Of a stretch of DNA of 64,000 nt, positions 14,930 through 23,958 are shown one piece after another; within the stretch, counting starts at the first letter, position 1; every line of letters starts with the position of its first letter. The notes beneath the pieces were generated by a model. That model did no database searches and was not told the origin of the DNA. It saw nothing but the letters and a program-made list of their open reading frames with translations. The translations under genes and the position numbers were made by a program. Origin of the DNA: Hydrogenophaga sp. NFH-34 (GTDB taxonomy: Bacteria; Pseudomonadota; Gammaproteobacteria; Burkholderiales; Burkholderiaceae_C); NCBI RefSeq assembly GCF_021401345.1, contig NZ_JACBGE010000004.1, positions 62,001 through 126,000 on the forward strand. The letters are read 5' to 3'.

Positions 14930-17287
14930 TCAGCGCGTCAGCCCGGCGTACAGCACCGGCAGCTTCTCGGGCAGCCTTTCCACCTTGTCCACCACCAGGT
15001 AATTGCGCGCGCCGAAGATGCGGCTGACGTAGGGGTCGGCGCGCGGGTCCAGGCTCATGCAGTAGGTCATGACCCCGTGGCGGCCGGCCTCCTCCACCGC
15101 CTTCCTGGTGTCGTGGCGCAGGTACTGCGGGTCGCGCACGTCCACATCGGCCGGCTCGCCGTCGGTGATGACCAGCAACAGCTTCTTGCTGCTGCGCTGC
15201 GCCTTCAGCGCCGCGGTGGCGTGGCGGATCGCCGCGCCCATGCGGGTGGAGAGCTGCCCTTCCATGCCCGCCAGACGCGCCTTGGCCACGTCGTCGTAGG
15301 ACTGATCGAAGTCCTTGAAGCGCCAGTAGTGCACGTCGTGGCGGCCGTCGGAACAGAAGCCGTGGATGGCAAACGGGTCGCCCACTTTCTGGATGGCATC
15401 GGCCAGCAGCGCGCAGGCCGAGCGCGTGAGATCGAGCACGGTGTGGTCCTGGCCCGCCACCTTGTCGTTGGTGGACTGGGACAAGTCCAGCAGCACCAGC
15501 ACGGAAATGTCGCGGATCTTGCGCACGCTGCGCATCATGATCCGCGGGTCGGGCTGGCGGCCCACGCGCATCTCGGTCAGCGAAGCCAGCGCGGCATTCA
15601 GGTCGATCTCGTCGCCGTCTTCGAGCTTGCGGATGCGCTGCACGCCCTGCGGCTGCATGGCGTCGAGGAGGAACTTCATGCGCCCGATCAGGCGCCGGTG
15701 TTCGGCCAGAATGCCGTCGATCAAGGTCGCATCACCCGCCTTGGGCCGGCGCTCCTGCACCGTGGCCCAGGCCGGGCGTTCGAGCTGGATCAGGTAGTCC
15801 CACTCGCCATAGTGCACCGGCGGCAGCACCGGCTCGCGGCCTTCGCTTTCATTGAAGGACACGCCCAGGTCCTCGTAGGGGAACAGCTCGGTGCCCAGCA
15901 CCCAGATTTCCTGCGCGTCGTCGCCCGCCGTCTCCACGTCGAGTTCGTTGACGAACGCCATCAGGTTGACCTGCTTGCGCACGGGCTGCGGCGGCTCGTA
16001 GCCGGCGGCGATGGAACGCTCGAAGTCGAAGCCCTCGAAGGCCCAGAAGTAGCGGTTGTCGTCGCGGTAGGCCGCGGTCTGCAGGTCGGTGCGCGGCTGG
16101 AAGGCCGGGCCCTGCGTCAGCTCGCGGTAGCTGTGCGCGAGCTGCACGCCGATGTCCCACGACACGGTGTTGTCGTGCCGATCGGCCAGGATGCGCGGCA
16201 GGGCCTCGGCCAGCAGCGCGCGGCCCTGGGCGATCCAGGGGTGCGCGTCTTCATACGCCGGATCGATCAGCGCCCGTGCCAGGCGGTTCAGCCAGTCACC
16301 CGCGGTGGCCGCCTGCGCGGCGGTCGCGGTGTGCAGGTTCGCCCACAACGGGCGCAGACCGGGAAAGCGCGCCAGCGTCAGCGCTTCGATGCGCGCGTCT
16401 TCCACCAGACCGATCACCGCCATCTGCCAGGGGCTCAGCGACTCGGCCGAGATCGGCTGCCGCGTGAACACCACGTGCGCGGCCGCGTGCGCGGCGGCGG
16501 CCCGGTAGAGCTCGGTGGCGCCGACCGTGCCGGCGTTGCCGTCGACCGCGTCGACCGCGTCGGGCAGGTGGATGAAGTGGTCCTCGATGAAGGGTCGGTA
16601 GCCCTCGCGCGTTTCAAAGTCGCCCGCGGTGGGCCGCATGAAGAAGTCGCGTCCCCAGAGGGCGCGCAAATACATGTTGATGCGCCGCTGCACGTCCACC
16701 AGCAGCGTGCCCTTGCGCTCCTTCTGCAGCATCGCCAGCGACTCCTTGGACTGCAGGCCGAAGTAGGCAATCTGCTCTTCGTAGTGGGTGCGGTGCGCCT
16801 GCGCGCCCCAGGTGGCCCAGCGCCGCAGTCCGCCGAGCGTGAGCTGGCCGAACAGCGCGTCGAGCTGGCCCAGCATGGGTCGCAGACCACGCGGCGCCTG
16901 CGCCACCAGGGTGTTGAGGAACTGCAGGTACTGCAGGAACAGCGCGCCATCGGCCAGGCGCCGTGCCGCGGTGGGCGCGGTGGCCAGCACCAGCTCGATT
17001 ACCGAACCCGAGGTCTTGGACGCGAGCATGAGCGCGCTGGTGGCGAGCTCGCCGACCACGTCTTCGCCCACTTCTTTGGCCACCTGCGGCGCAGAGGCTA
17101 TCCAGGCATTGACGAGTTCGTCACCCCGGCCCAGGCCGCGCAGTGCGGCCGCACCTTTCACGTAGTTGTCCAGCCCACGGGCCGAGAACACCTTGGTGGC
17201 GTCGGACCAGCTGTGCTCCAGCAGCTCGCGCGAGGCCGGCGCCAGTTGCTCGATCCACTCGGCGTGGTCTTCAAGATGGACACTCAT
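14930..17287 (-). CDS. cbbO: RuBisCO activase adaptor CbbO (von Willebrand factor A protein)
   Basis: A 785-residue protein ending in a VWA domain with the MIDAS motif DLSQST beginning at D601 (VLVLLDLSQSTNDK), then LLVITDGEPADVDV. In QO-type activases CbbO bridges the CbbQ AAA+ hexamer to inhibited RuBisCO. The start is the ATG at 17287 with GAGGA ten bases upstream; the open frame extends to 17422 but that part is repeat DNA. It is the last gene of cbbL-cbbS-cbbQ-cbbO and is separated from cbbQ by a copy of the stop-codon-linked repeat. Confidence 0.93.
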   Translation of the reverse strand: MSVHLEDHAEWIEQLAPASRELLEHSWSDATKVFSARGLDNYVKGAAALRGLGRGDELVNAWIASAPQVAKEVGEDVVGELATSALMLASKTSGSVIELVLATAPTAARRLADGALFLQYLQFLNTLVAQAPRGLRPMLGQLDALFGQLTLGGLRRWATWGAQAHRTHYEEQIAYFGLQSKESLAMLQKERKGTLLVDVQRRINMYLRALWGRDFFMRPTAGDFETREGYRPFIEDHFIHLPDAVDAVDGNAGTVGATELYRAAAAHAAAHVVFTRQPISAESLSPWQMAVIGLVEDARIEALTLARFPGLRPLWANLHTATAAQAATAGDWLNRLARALIDPAYEDAHPWIAQGRALLAEALPRILADRHDNTVSWDIGVQLAHSYRELTQGPAFQPRTDLQTAAYRDDNRYFWAFEGFDFERSIAAGYEPPQPVRKQVNLMAFVNELDVETAGDDAQEIWVLGTELFPYEDLGVSFNESEGREPVLPPVHYGEWDYLIQLERPAWATVQERRPKAGDATLIDGILAEHRRLIGRMKFLLDAMQPQGVQRIRKLEDGDEIDLNAALASLTEMRVGRQPDPRIMMRSVRKIRDISVLVLLDLSQSTNDKVAGQDHTVLDLTRSACALLADAIQKVGDPFAIHGFCSDGRHDVHYWRFKDFDQSYDDVAKARLAGMEGQLSTRMGAAIRHATAALKAQRSSKKLLLVITDGEPADVDVRDPQYLRHDTRKAVEEAGRHGVMTYCMSLDPRADPYVSRIFGARNYLVVDKVERLPEKLPVLYAGLTR

Positions 17288-17341
17288 GTCAGACAGGTCC
17301 TCGCAGGTGACTACTGAAAACCGACAGCAAACACCCCTTTC

Positions 17342-17418
17342 GGGGACGCCGCGGAACCGGCTTTGCCGGGCCGCCAGCGTTGCCCCCTGGGGGGTGACGC
17401 CGAAGGCGGCGCGGGGGG
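17342..17418 (-). repeat. Stop-codon-linked intergenic repeat, copy A
   Basis: About 77 bases filling most of the cbbQ-cbbO gap and abutting the cbbQ stop at 17419. It contains the hairpin CCGGC-TTT-GCCGG and the ending GGCGGCGCGGGGGG. Related copies lie at 18422, 34284, 35530 and 51369. Confidence 0.8.
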
Positions 17419-18222
17419 TCAAAAGAACGTAGCCACCGCGGCGTCGAGCGCGTCGCGCATGTCCGGGTCGTCCGTGATCGGCCTCACCAGGGCCACGCGG
17501 CAGGCCGCCTGGGACGGCACTTGTTGTGCGATCAGGCTGCCGGCGTAGATCAGCATGCGGGTGGAGATGCCTTCGTCCAGGCCGTGGCCCTTGAGGTTGC
17601 GCGCCCGCTCGGCAATGCCCACCAGCTTGTCGGCCACATCGGCGCCGACCCCGGTTTCGTGCGCCACGATCTCGGCCTCGATGGCGTGCTCGGGGTAGTT
17701 GAAGTCCAGCGCGCCGAAGCGCTGCTTGGTGGACTGCTTGAGGTCTTTCATCAGGCTCTGGTAGCCCGGGTTGTAGGAGATGACGATCTGGAAGTCCGGG
17801 TGGGCCTTGATCAGCTCACCCTTTTTCTCCAGCGGCAGCACGCGGCGGTTGTCGGTCAGCGGGTGGATGACGACCGTGGTGTCCTGGCGCGCCTCGACCA
17901 CTTCATCGAGGTAGCAGATGGCGCCGTGGCGCGCGGCAGTGGCCAGCGGGCCGTCCTGCCAGCGGGTGCCGTGGGCGTCGAGCAGGAAGCGGCCGACCAG
18001 ATCAGAAGCGGTCATGTCTTCGTTGCAGGCCACGGTGATCAGTGGCTTGCTGAGTTTCCAGGCCATGTACTCGACGAAGCGGGTCTTGCCGCATCCGGTG
18101 GGGCCTTTGAGCATCATGGGCATGCGCACCGAGTACGCGGCCTCGAACAGCTCGACCTCGTCGGCGACGGGGCGGTAGTAGGGTTGCTGTGCGACGCGGT
18201 AGGCGTCCAATGTTTCGCTCAT
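17419..18222 (-). CDS. cbbQ: RuBisCO activase ATPase CbbQ (MoxR-type AAA+)
   Basis: A 267-residue AAA+ ATPase, the usual length of CbbQ/NorQ. Walker A is GPTGCGKT (40-47) and Walker B is ICYLDEV (about 102-108). With CbbO it strips inhibitory sugar phosphates from RuBisCO active sites. The start is the ATG at 18222, seven bases after GGAG; an upstream ATG at 18251 is in frame but has no ribosome site. A 283-base gap to cbbS holds repeat copy B and nothing else I can recognise. Confidence 0.95.
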   Translation of the reverse strand: MSETLDAYRVAQQPYYRPVADEVELFEAAYSVRMPMMLKGPTGCGKTRFVEYMAWKLSKPLITVACNEDMTASDLVGRFLLDAHGTRWQDGPLATAARHGAICYLDEVVEARQDTTVVIHPLTDNRRVLPLEKKGELIKAHPDFQIVISYNPGYQSLMKDLKQSTKQRFGALDFNYPEHAIEAEIVAHETGVGADVADKLVGIAERARNLKGHGLDEGISTRMLIYAGSLIAQQVPSQAACRVALVRPITDDPDMRDALDAAVATFF

Positions 18223-18421
18223 GGGTATCTCCGCTATTTCCAGGCTGGGCATGTGCTCTTTGGCGGTGCACCGCGCAAGCCGGGGCAACCGGCTCCGTTC
18301 GTGTCCCCCGCCGGCCTGCGGCCGGCTCCTCCTTGACCTCACTGCGCCGGTCACCCCGACTCGCGCTCGCGGGCGCTCAAAGAAGAAACGCCATCGAGCG
18401 TCCAGAGCGCGCGCCTTGTTC

Positions 18422-18499
18422 GAGAGATGCCGTGGAACTGGCTTTGCCAGGCCACAGGCATCGCCCCCTGGGAGGTAACGCCGCAGGCAGCGCGGGGGG
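18422..18499 (-). repeat. Stop-codon-linked intergenic repeat, copy B
   Basis: About 78 bases ending seven bases from the cbbS stop (18506). Its hairpin reads CTGGC-TTT-GCCAG, which keeps pairing although both arms differ from copies A and D. Confidence 0.8.
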
Positions 18500-18505
18500 C
18501 AACAG

Positions 18506-18859
18506 TCAAACAGTTTTTCCGCGGTAGATGACCATGCTCGCGCCTTGCGACTGCGAGAAGTTGTCGTAGCCGATCAGGCGCACATGGTTGTCCGGGTTGG
18601 CCTTGCGGCAGGCCTCGCACTCGGCCAGCACCTTGTCCACGTCGGTCTCGCCGAACATGGGCAGCTTCCACATGTACCAGTACGAGTCCATCAGGTACTG
18701 CGGTTCGGTGTGCTCGATGGCGGGGTTCAGCCCCTTCTTCACCAGGTATTCCACCTGCTTGCGAATCTCGTCGGTGCTCATCGCGGGCAGGTAAGAGAAG
18801 GTCTCGAACTTGCGGCTGGCGGGGTCGGAAAGGCGGCTGTGGTAGTCCTGCATGCTCAT
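18506..18859 (-). CDS. cbbS: RuBisCO small subunit, form I
   Basis: A 117-residue small subunit: [26 protein letters not shown] at the N-terminus, [11 protein letters not shown] in the middle, and [22 protein letters not shown] at the end. It caps the L8 core to form the L8S8 hexadecamer. It lies downstream of cbbL with a 129-base gap that contains a strong hairpin and two GGATCCCGGA repeats. Confidence 0.97.
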   Translation of the reverse strand: MSMQDYHSRLSDPASRKFETFSYLPAMSTDEIRKQVEYLVKKGLNPAIEHTEPQYLMDSYWYMWKLPMFGETDVDKVLAECEACRKANPDNHVRLIGYDNFSQSQGASMVIYRGKTV

Positions 18860-18891
18860 GGTGTTTGTCCTTTGAAGAAGAGACCTTGTGG

Positions 18892-18969
18892 CGTGGATCC
18901 CGGATCGGGTCCGGTATGACGGTCTGTGGGTTCGTGGATCCCGGAGCGGGCTTTGCCCGTCCGGATGAC
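18892..18969. repeat. Two GGATCCCGGA-type dispersed repeat units between cbbS and cbbL
   Basis: Unit 1 (18892-18920) and unit 2 (18933-18969) both start CGTGGATCCCGGA and end near CCGG-ATGAC. Unit 2 has an internal stem GCGGGC-TTT-GCCCGT. They look like the short palindromic genomic repeats common in Burkholderiales. Confidence 0.6.
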
Positions 18970-18990
18970 CTGGGGCCTGGGCCCCAGGTC
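18967..18990 (-). promoter_or_regulatory. Stem-loop covering the cbbL stop codon
   Basis: Perfect 10-bp stem GACCTGGGGC (18967-18976) / GCCCCAGGTC (18981-18990) with loop CTGG. Two of the three cbbL stop-codon bases (stop at 18989-18991) are inside the stem. It may limit read-through into cbbS or protect cbbL mRNA from 3' decay, setting the L-to-S message ratio. The role is inference. Confidence 0.5.
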
Positions 18991-20410
18991 ACTTGTGGGC
19001 GAGGTCGAGCTTGTCCACGGTGTCGAACTCGAACTTGATCTCTTTCCAGGTTTCCATGGCGATCTTGAGTTCGGGCGAGTGCTTGGCGGCTTCGGTCAGA
19101 ACGGCCTTGCCCTCCTTCTCGACGGCCACGCCTTCGTTGCGGGCCTTGACGCAGGCCTCCAGCGCCACCCGGTTGGCCGCCGCACCGGCGGCGTTGCCCC
19201 AGGGGTGACCCAGCGTGCCGCCGCCGAACTGCAGCACCGAGTCGTCACCGAAGATGTTGACCAGCGCCGGCATGTGCCAGACGTGGATGCCGCCCGAAGC
19301 CACGGGCATCACGCCCGGCATGGAGCCCCAGTCCTGGTCAAAGAAGATGCCGCGGCTGCGGTCTTCCTTGATGAAGCTGTCGCGCATGATGTCGATCCAG
19401 CCCAGGGTCGAGGCGCGGTCGCCTTCGAGCTTGCCGACCACGGTGCCCGAGTGCAGGTGGTCACCGCCAGACAGGCGCAGCACCTTGGTCAGCACGCGGA
19501 AGTGAATACCGTGGTGCGGGTTGCGGTCGAGCACCGCGTGCATGGCGCGGTGGATATGCAGCAGCATGCCGTTGTCACGGCACCAATTGGCCAGGCCGGT
19601 GTTGGCGCACAGGCCACCGGTCAGGTAGTCGTGCATGATGATCGGCGCACCCAGTTCCTTGGCGTATTCGGCGCGCTTGTACATCTCTTCGGGCGTGGGC
19701 GCGGTCACGTTCAGGTAGTGGCCCTTGCGCTCACCGGTCTCGCGCTGCGCCTTCTCGATCGCCTCCTGCACGAAGTCGAACCGCTGGCGCCAGCGCATGA
19801 AGGGCTGGCTGTTGACGTTCTCGTCGTCCTTGGTGAAGTCCAGGCCACCCCGCAGGCACTCGTAGACCGCGCGGCCGTAGTTCTTGCCCGACAGGCCCAG
19901 CTTGGGTTTGATGGTGCAACCGAGCAGCGGCCGACCGTACTTGTTCATGATGTCGCGCTCGACCTGGATGCCGTGGGGCGGGCCGCCGCAGGTCTTCACG
20001 TAGGCGATCGGGAAGCGCACGTCTTCCAGGCGCAGGGCACGCAGGGCCTTGAAGCCGAACACGTTGCCCACCAGCGAGGTCAGCACGTTGACCACCGAGC
20101 CCTCTTCGAACAGGTCGATCGGGTAGGCCACGAAGGCGTAGAAGCAGGTGTCGTCGCCGGGCACGTCCTCGATCTTGTAGGCGCGGCCCTTGTAGTAGTC
20201 CAGGTCGGTCAGCAGGTCGGTCCAGACCGTGGTCCAGGTGCCGGTGGACGACTCGGCCGCCACGGCCGCAGCGACTTCCTCGCGGTCGACACCGGGCTGC
20301 GGCGTGATCTTGAACACCGCGAGGATGTCGGTGTCTTTGGGGGTGTAGTGGGGTTCCCAGTACGTGCTGCGGTATTCCTTGACGCCCGCGTTGTAGGTTT
20401 TGGTGGCCAT
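18989..20410 (-). CDS. cbbL: RuBisCO large subunit, form I (IA-like)
   Basis: Carboxylates ribulose-1,5-bisphosphate. The 473-residue protein has the TIKPKLGLS motif (K168 catalytic lysine), [13 protein letters not shown] with the lysine that is carbamylated (K194) and metal ligands D196/E197, HIHRAMHAV and the C-terminal loop. The N-terminal [18 protein letters not shown] and the cbbQO partners point to form IA. AGGAG lies eight bases before the ATG. It is divergent from cbbR. Confidence 0.98.
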   Translation of the reverse strand: MATKTYNAGVKEYRSTYWEPHYTPKDTDILAVFKITPQPGVDREEVAAAVAAESSTGTWTTVWTDLLTDLDYYKGRAYKIEDVPGDDTCFYAFVAYPIDLFEEGSVVNVLTSLVGNVFGFKALRALRLEDVRFPIAYVKTCGGPPHGIQVERDIMNKYGRPLLGCTIKPKLGLSGKNYGRAVYECLRGGLDFTKDDENVNSQPFMRWRQRFDFVQEAIEKAQRETGERKGHYLNVTAPTPEEMYKRAEYAKELGAPIIMHDYLTGGLCANTGLANWCRDNGMLLHIHRAMHAVLDRNPHHGIHFRVLTKVLRLSGGDHLHSGTVVGKLEGDRASTLGWIDIMRDSFIKEDRSRGIFFDQDWGSMPGVMPVASGGIHVWHMPALVNIFGDDSVLQFGGGTLGHPWGNAAGAAANRVALEACVKARNEGVAVEKEGKAVLTEAAKHSPELKIAMETWKEIKFEFDTVDKLDLAHK

Positions 20411-20523
20411 GCGTTGTGCTCCTTGGGGGTTGAATGGAGCGCATTGTTTGGCCGCCGATAAATAAATAAAAGTAAAATGTTTTTAATGTTACGTTAGACA
20501 AAAATCTAACATTAGAGACTCCT
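20411..20523. promoter_or_regulatory. cbbR-cbbL divergent promoter region with CbbR-type sites
   Basis: An AT-rich 113-base gap in GC-rich DNA. GTTAGA (20493-20498) and TCTAAC (20505-20510) form a LysR-type inverted repeat. Outer arms AATGTTA (20485-20491) and TAACATT (20507-20513) form a second, overlapping one. The CbbR half-site pattern TNA-N7/8-TNA can be placed here. The cbbR ATG is 14 bases from the right arm, so autoregulation is likely. Confidence 0.75.
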
Positions 20524-21486
20524 ATGAACCTTCGGCACGCCACCCTGCACCAGTTGCGCATCTTCCTGGCCGTCGCGCGCCACAACAGCTTCGCCCGCGC
20601 CGCCGAAGACCTGCATCTCTCGCCGCCCACGCTCTCGTTGCAGGTCAAGCAACTGTCCGAAACCGTGGGCCAACCCTTGTTCGAGCAACTGGGCAAACGC
20701 ATCTACCTCACGGCGGCCGGGCGCACGCTGGCCGACGCCTGCCAGGACATCGAACGCCGGCTGGAGCAACTGGGCGAGGACCTGGCCGCCTTGCAGGGCG
20801 TGGAGAAAGGCAGCCTGCGGCTGGCCATCCTGACCACCGTGAAATACACCGTGCCCAAGCTCCTGGGCGGCTTTTGCGCCGCCCATCCGGGCATCGACGT
20901 GGCGATGGTGGTCGGCAACCGTGAGAACCTGCTGCAGCGCCTGGCGGCGAATCAGGACGACCTCTACATCATGGGCCAGCCGCCTGAGCAGCTCGATCTG
21001 GTCTGCGAGGATTTCGCCGACAACCCGCTGGTGCTGGTGGCACCGCCCGGCCACCCGCTGGTGGGCATGGCAGCGGTGCCGCCGGGCCGCCTGGCCAGCG
21101 AGCCCTTCATCCTGCGCGAACCCGGCTCGGGCACACGACTGACCACCGAACGCTTCTTCGCCACCCAGGGTGTGGCGCTGAAGAACCGGCTCGAAGTCGG
21201 CAGCAACGAGGCCATCAAACAGACCGTGGCGGGCGGGCTCGGCCTGGCCGTGCTGTCGGCACACACCGTGGTCTCGGAGCTGGCCCTGGGCGAACTGGTG
21301 CAGTTGGACGTGCAGGGCTTTCCCCTGATTCGCCGTTGGCACCTGGTCTACCCGCGCGGCAAGCGGCTCTCGGCAGCGGCCGTGGCCTTCCGGGAATGGC
21401 TGTTCACGCACCACCAGCCGGCCGCGCTGCCCGAGCCGGGTGCGCGGGCCCGCCGCGCCCAGGCACGCCCCACCCAGCGCCCATAA
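20524..21486 (+). CDS. cbbR: LysR-type regulator CbbR
   Basis: A 320-residue LysR protein: the HTH is at about residues 8-66 (LHQLRIFLAVARHNSFARAAEDLHLSPPTLSLQVKQLSE), followed by the substrate-binding fold. It sits divergently next to cbbL, the invariant place for cbbR, and so should activate the cbb operon in response to Calvin-cycle metabolites. There is no obvious Shine-Dalgarno; ATTAGAGACTCCT precedes the ATG. The last 20 residues are Arg/Ala-rich and overlap the apaH promoter. Confidence 0.95.
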   Translation: MNLRHATLHQLRIFLAVARHNSFARAAEDLHLSPPTLSLQVKQLSETVGQPLFEQLGKRIYLTAAGRTLADACQDIERRLEQLGEDLAALQGVEKGSLRLAILTTVKYTVPKLLGGFCAAHPGIDVAMVVGNRENLLQRLAANQDDLYIMGQPPEQLDLVCEDFADNPLVLVAPPGHPLVGMAAVPPGRLASEPFILREPGSGTRLTTERFFATQGVALKNRLEVGSNEAIKQTVAGGLGLAVLSAHTVVSELALGELVQLDVQGFPLIRRWHLVYPRGKRLSAAAVAFREWLFTHHQPAALPEPGARARRAQARPTQRP

Positions 21487-21493
21487 TTCCGCC

Positions 21494-22324
21494 ATGGCCA
21501 CCTACCTGATCGGCGACGTGCAGGGTTGCGACGATGCGCTCGGCCGCCTGCTCGAACGCATCGATTTCTCCCCCAGCCGCGACACCCTGTACCTGCTCGG
21601 AGACCTCGTCAACCGCGGTCCCGATTCGCTCGCCGTGCTGCAGCGCCTGATGGCGCTCGAAGGCAGCGCGCACTGCCTGCTGGGCAACCACGACCTGCAC
21701 CTGCTCGCTGTGGCGCACGGGGTGCGCAAACCCCACCGCAGCGACACGCTCGACGCCATCCTGCACGCCCCGGACCGCCCGCGCCTGCTGGACTGGCTGC
21801 GCCACCGGCCCCTGGCCCTGCAGCACCAGGGCTGGCTGATGGTGCACGCCGGCGTGCTGCCCGCCTGGGATGCGGCGCAGACCCTGTCGCTGGCGCGCGA
21901 GGTGGAAGCTGCCCTCCAGAGTGCCGACTGGGGCGTGCTGATGCACAACATGTACGGCAACCAGCCCGACCACTGGGACGACCGCCTGCGCGGCTTCGAG
22001 CGGCTGCGCGTGATCGTCAACGCACTCACCCGGCTGCGGTTGTGCACGCCCTCGGGCGTGATGGAGTTCGCCACCAAAGACAGCGCCGACGCCGCCCCGC
22101 CGGGCTTCCTGCCCTGGTTCGCGGTACCCGGCCGGCGCACCGACGGTCAGCCGGTGGCGTTCGGTCATTGGTCCACGCTGGGTGACACCGGCCGTCCCGA
22201 TGCCCTGGCTCTGGACACGGGCTGTGTGTGGGGCGGCTGCCTGACAGCCGCCCGGCTGGGTGCGGTGGCGGGCACCGTCGCGCGCATCAGCGTGCGCTGC
22301 CCGCAGGCACAGAAACCGGGTTGA
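21494..22324 (+). CDS. apaH: Bis(5'-nucleosyl)-tetraphosphatase, symmetrical (ApaH)
   Basis: Cleaves Ap4A to two ADP. The 276-residue phosphoesterase has the motifs GDVQGC (7-12), GDLVNRGPDS and GNHDLHLL. The start at 21494 has no Shine-Dalgarno but CATAAT ends six bases upstream, so a leaderless message is possible. In E. coli apaH also serves as the decapping enzyme for Np4-capped RNA. It converges on rhlE with 39 bases between the stops. Confidence 0.95.
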   Translation: MATYLIGDVQGCDDALGRLLERIDFSPSRDTLYLLGDLVNRGPDSLAVLQRLMALEGSAHCLLGNHDLHLLAVAHGVRKPHRSDTLDAILHAPDRPRLLDWLRHRPLALQHQGWLMVHAGVLPAWDAAQTLSLAREVEAALQSADWGVLMHNMYGNQPDHWDDRLRGFERLRVIVNALTRLRLCTPSGVMEFATKDSADAAPPGFLPWFAVPGRRTDGQPVAFGHWSTLGDTGRPDALALDTGCVWGGCLTAARLGAVAGTVARISVRCPQAQKPG

Positions 22325-22329
22325 TGGAC

Positions 22330-22350
22330 CGGCCCGCCCGCAGCGGGCCG
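22330..22350. terminator. Bidirectional hairpin between apaH and rhlE
   Basis: Perfect 8-bp stem CGGCCCGC / GCGGGCCG with a 5-base loop, placed between two convergent stop codons. No T-tract. Confidence 0.4.
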
Positions 22351-22363
22351 AAGACAGCGCGCG

Positions 22364-23833
22364 TCAGCCTTCGGTGGGCGGCGTGCTCTTGAACAGCGCC
22401 GGCACCTTTTTGCGGGTCTTGATGTTCGGCGACAGGCGGCTGGCCGGCTTGGGGCTGGCGGCCTCCCAGTCGGGCTTGGCATCGCCCGCCGGGCTCGGTT
22501 CGTACGGGCGGTCGAACAGAGGATCGGCCGGCACCCGCGGTGCGCGCGGCTGGCGCCGCTCTTCGGCACTGCCCCTGGCGGTGCGGCTTTCGCGCGCGGC
22601 GCGGATGTCGCGCTGATCGCGATCCCCTTCACCCCCACCTTCGCGCCAGGCGCGCTGGCCGTCGTTGAAGCGGCCTGTGGGTTTGCGATCGGCCTCCAGC
22701 TCCACCGCTTCGAGCTCGAACTTCTTGCCGATCAGCTTCTCGATGTCGGCCATCAGGCGCGTGTCCTTGCCGCTCACGAACGACACTGCCAGCCCCGAGG
22801 CGCCCGCGCGGCCCGTGCGACCGATGCGGTGCACGTAGTCTTCGGCGTTGAACGGGATGTCGAAGTTGAACACCGCCGGCACGTCCTTGATGTCCAGGCC
22901 CCGCGCGGCCACGTCGGTGCAGACCAGCAGGTCGACCTGGCCCTGCTTGAAGGCGTCCAGCGCCTTCAGGCGCTCGTCCTGGCTCTTGTCACCGTGCAGC
23001 GCCGTGGTCTTGAGGCCGTCGCGCTCCAGCGAGCGCGCCAGCCGGGCGCAGCCGAGCTTGCTGTTGACGAACACGAAGGCCTGCGTCACGCCACGCTCGC
23101 GCACGATCTGGCGCAGCACGGCGCGCTTGTCGTCGTCGTCGACGCGGTAGAAATGCTGCTCCACCGTGGACGCGGTGGCGTTGGAGCGGGCCACTTCGAT
23201 GGTGATCGGGTCCTGCAGGTAGCTGCTGGCCAAGCGCTTGATTTCGGGCGAAAACGTCGCCGAGAACAGCAGCGTGGTGCGGTTCTTGGGCAGGTAGGAC
23301 AGGATGCGCTGCAGGTCGGGCAGGAAGCCGATGTCCAGCATGCGGTCGGCCTCGTCGAGCACCACGTACTCGACCTGGTTGAGCACGCAGTTCTTGGCCT
23401 CGATGTGGTCCAGCAGCCGGCCCGGCGTGGCCACCAGCACCTCGACACCTTTTTTCAGCTCGGCCGTCTGCGGCTTCATATCCATGCCGCCGAACACCAC
23501 GGTGCTGCGCAACTGGGTGTACTTTGCGTATTGCTTGACCTGGTCGGCCACCTGGTCGGCCAGCTCGCGCGTGGGCAGCAGCACCAGCGCGCGCACCGGG
23601 TGGCGGGCCGGCGAAGTCGAGGCGTTCTCGTGCTTGAGCATGCGCTGCAGCAGCGGCAGCGAGAAGGCGGCCGTCTTGCCGGTGCCGGTCTGGGCCGCGC
23701 CCATCACGTCACGCCCTTGCAGCACGACCGGGATGGCCTGCGCCTGGATGGGCGTCATGCTCTCGTAACCCATCTCCGCGATGGCGCGAGCGAGGTTGGG
23801 TGAGAGCTGGAGTTCGGAAAAAGATTGGGACAT
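22364..23833 (-). CDS. rhlE: DEAD-box ATP-dependent RNA helicase RhlE
   Basis: A 489-residue RNA helicase with the full motif set: Q motif, AQTGTGKTAAF (45-55), PTRELADQ, VLDEADRMLD, SAT, and HRIGRTGRAG. The sequence SFSELQLSPNLARAIAEMGYESMTPIQ and the basic, Pro-rich tail after residue 375 match RhlE. It acts in ribosome assembly and RNA decay, with more demand in the cold. An inverted repeat lies four bases before the start codon where a ribosome site would be, suggesting control of translation. Confidence 0.94.
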   Translation of the reverse strand: MSQSFSELQLSPNLARAIAEMGYESMTPIQAQAIPVVLQGRDVMGAAQTGTGKTAAFSLPLLQRMLKHENASTSPARHPVRALVLLPTRELADQVADQVKQYAKYTQLRSTVVFGGMDMKPQTAELKKGVEVLVATPGRLLDHIEAKNCVLNQVEYVVLDEADRMLDIGFLPDLQRILSYLPKNRTTLLFSATFSPEIKRLASSYLQDPITIEVARSNATASTVEQHFYRVDDDDKRAVLRQIVRERGVTQAFVFVNSKLGCARLARSLERDGLKTTALHGDKSQDERLKALDAFKQGQVDLLVCTDVAARGLDIKDVPAVFNFDIPFNAEDYVHRIGRTGRAGASGLAVSFVSGKDTRLMADIEKLIGKKFELEAVELEADRKPTGRFNDGQRAWREGGGEGDRDQRDIRAARESRTARGSAEERRQPRAPRVPADPLFDRPYEPSPAGDAKPDWEAASPKPASRLSPNIKTRKKVPALFKSTPPTEG

Positions 23834-23836
23834 GGC

Positions 23837-23858
23837 AATACCGGGTGAACCCGTTATT
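23837..23858 (-). promoter_or_regulatory. Inverted repeat in the rhlE 5' leader
   Basis: AATACCGGGT / ACCCGTTATT pair at nine of ten positions around GA and end four bases before the rhlE start. As RNA this could hide the start region, or as DNA be an operator. Confidence 0.4.
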
Positions 23859-23958
23859 GTCTCACTTCAGGTGTTTTTCGCCCAAAAAGGCCCTCGGGAA
23901 GGCACACCACCACCGCACACCGGCACGATCCCGGCCCCGCCCAGCGCGCGGCAACCGG

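Noticed and set aside
17288..17422. Longer CbbO start at 17422
   Set aside because: The extra 45 residues are coded by the intergenic repeat and lack a ribosome site; the ATG at 17287 has GAGGA upstream.
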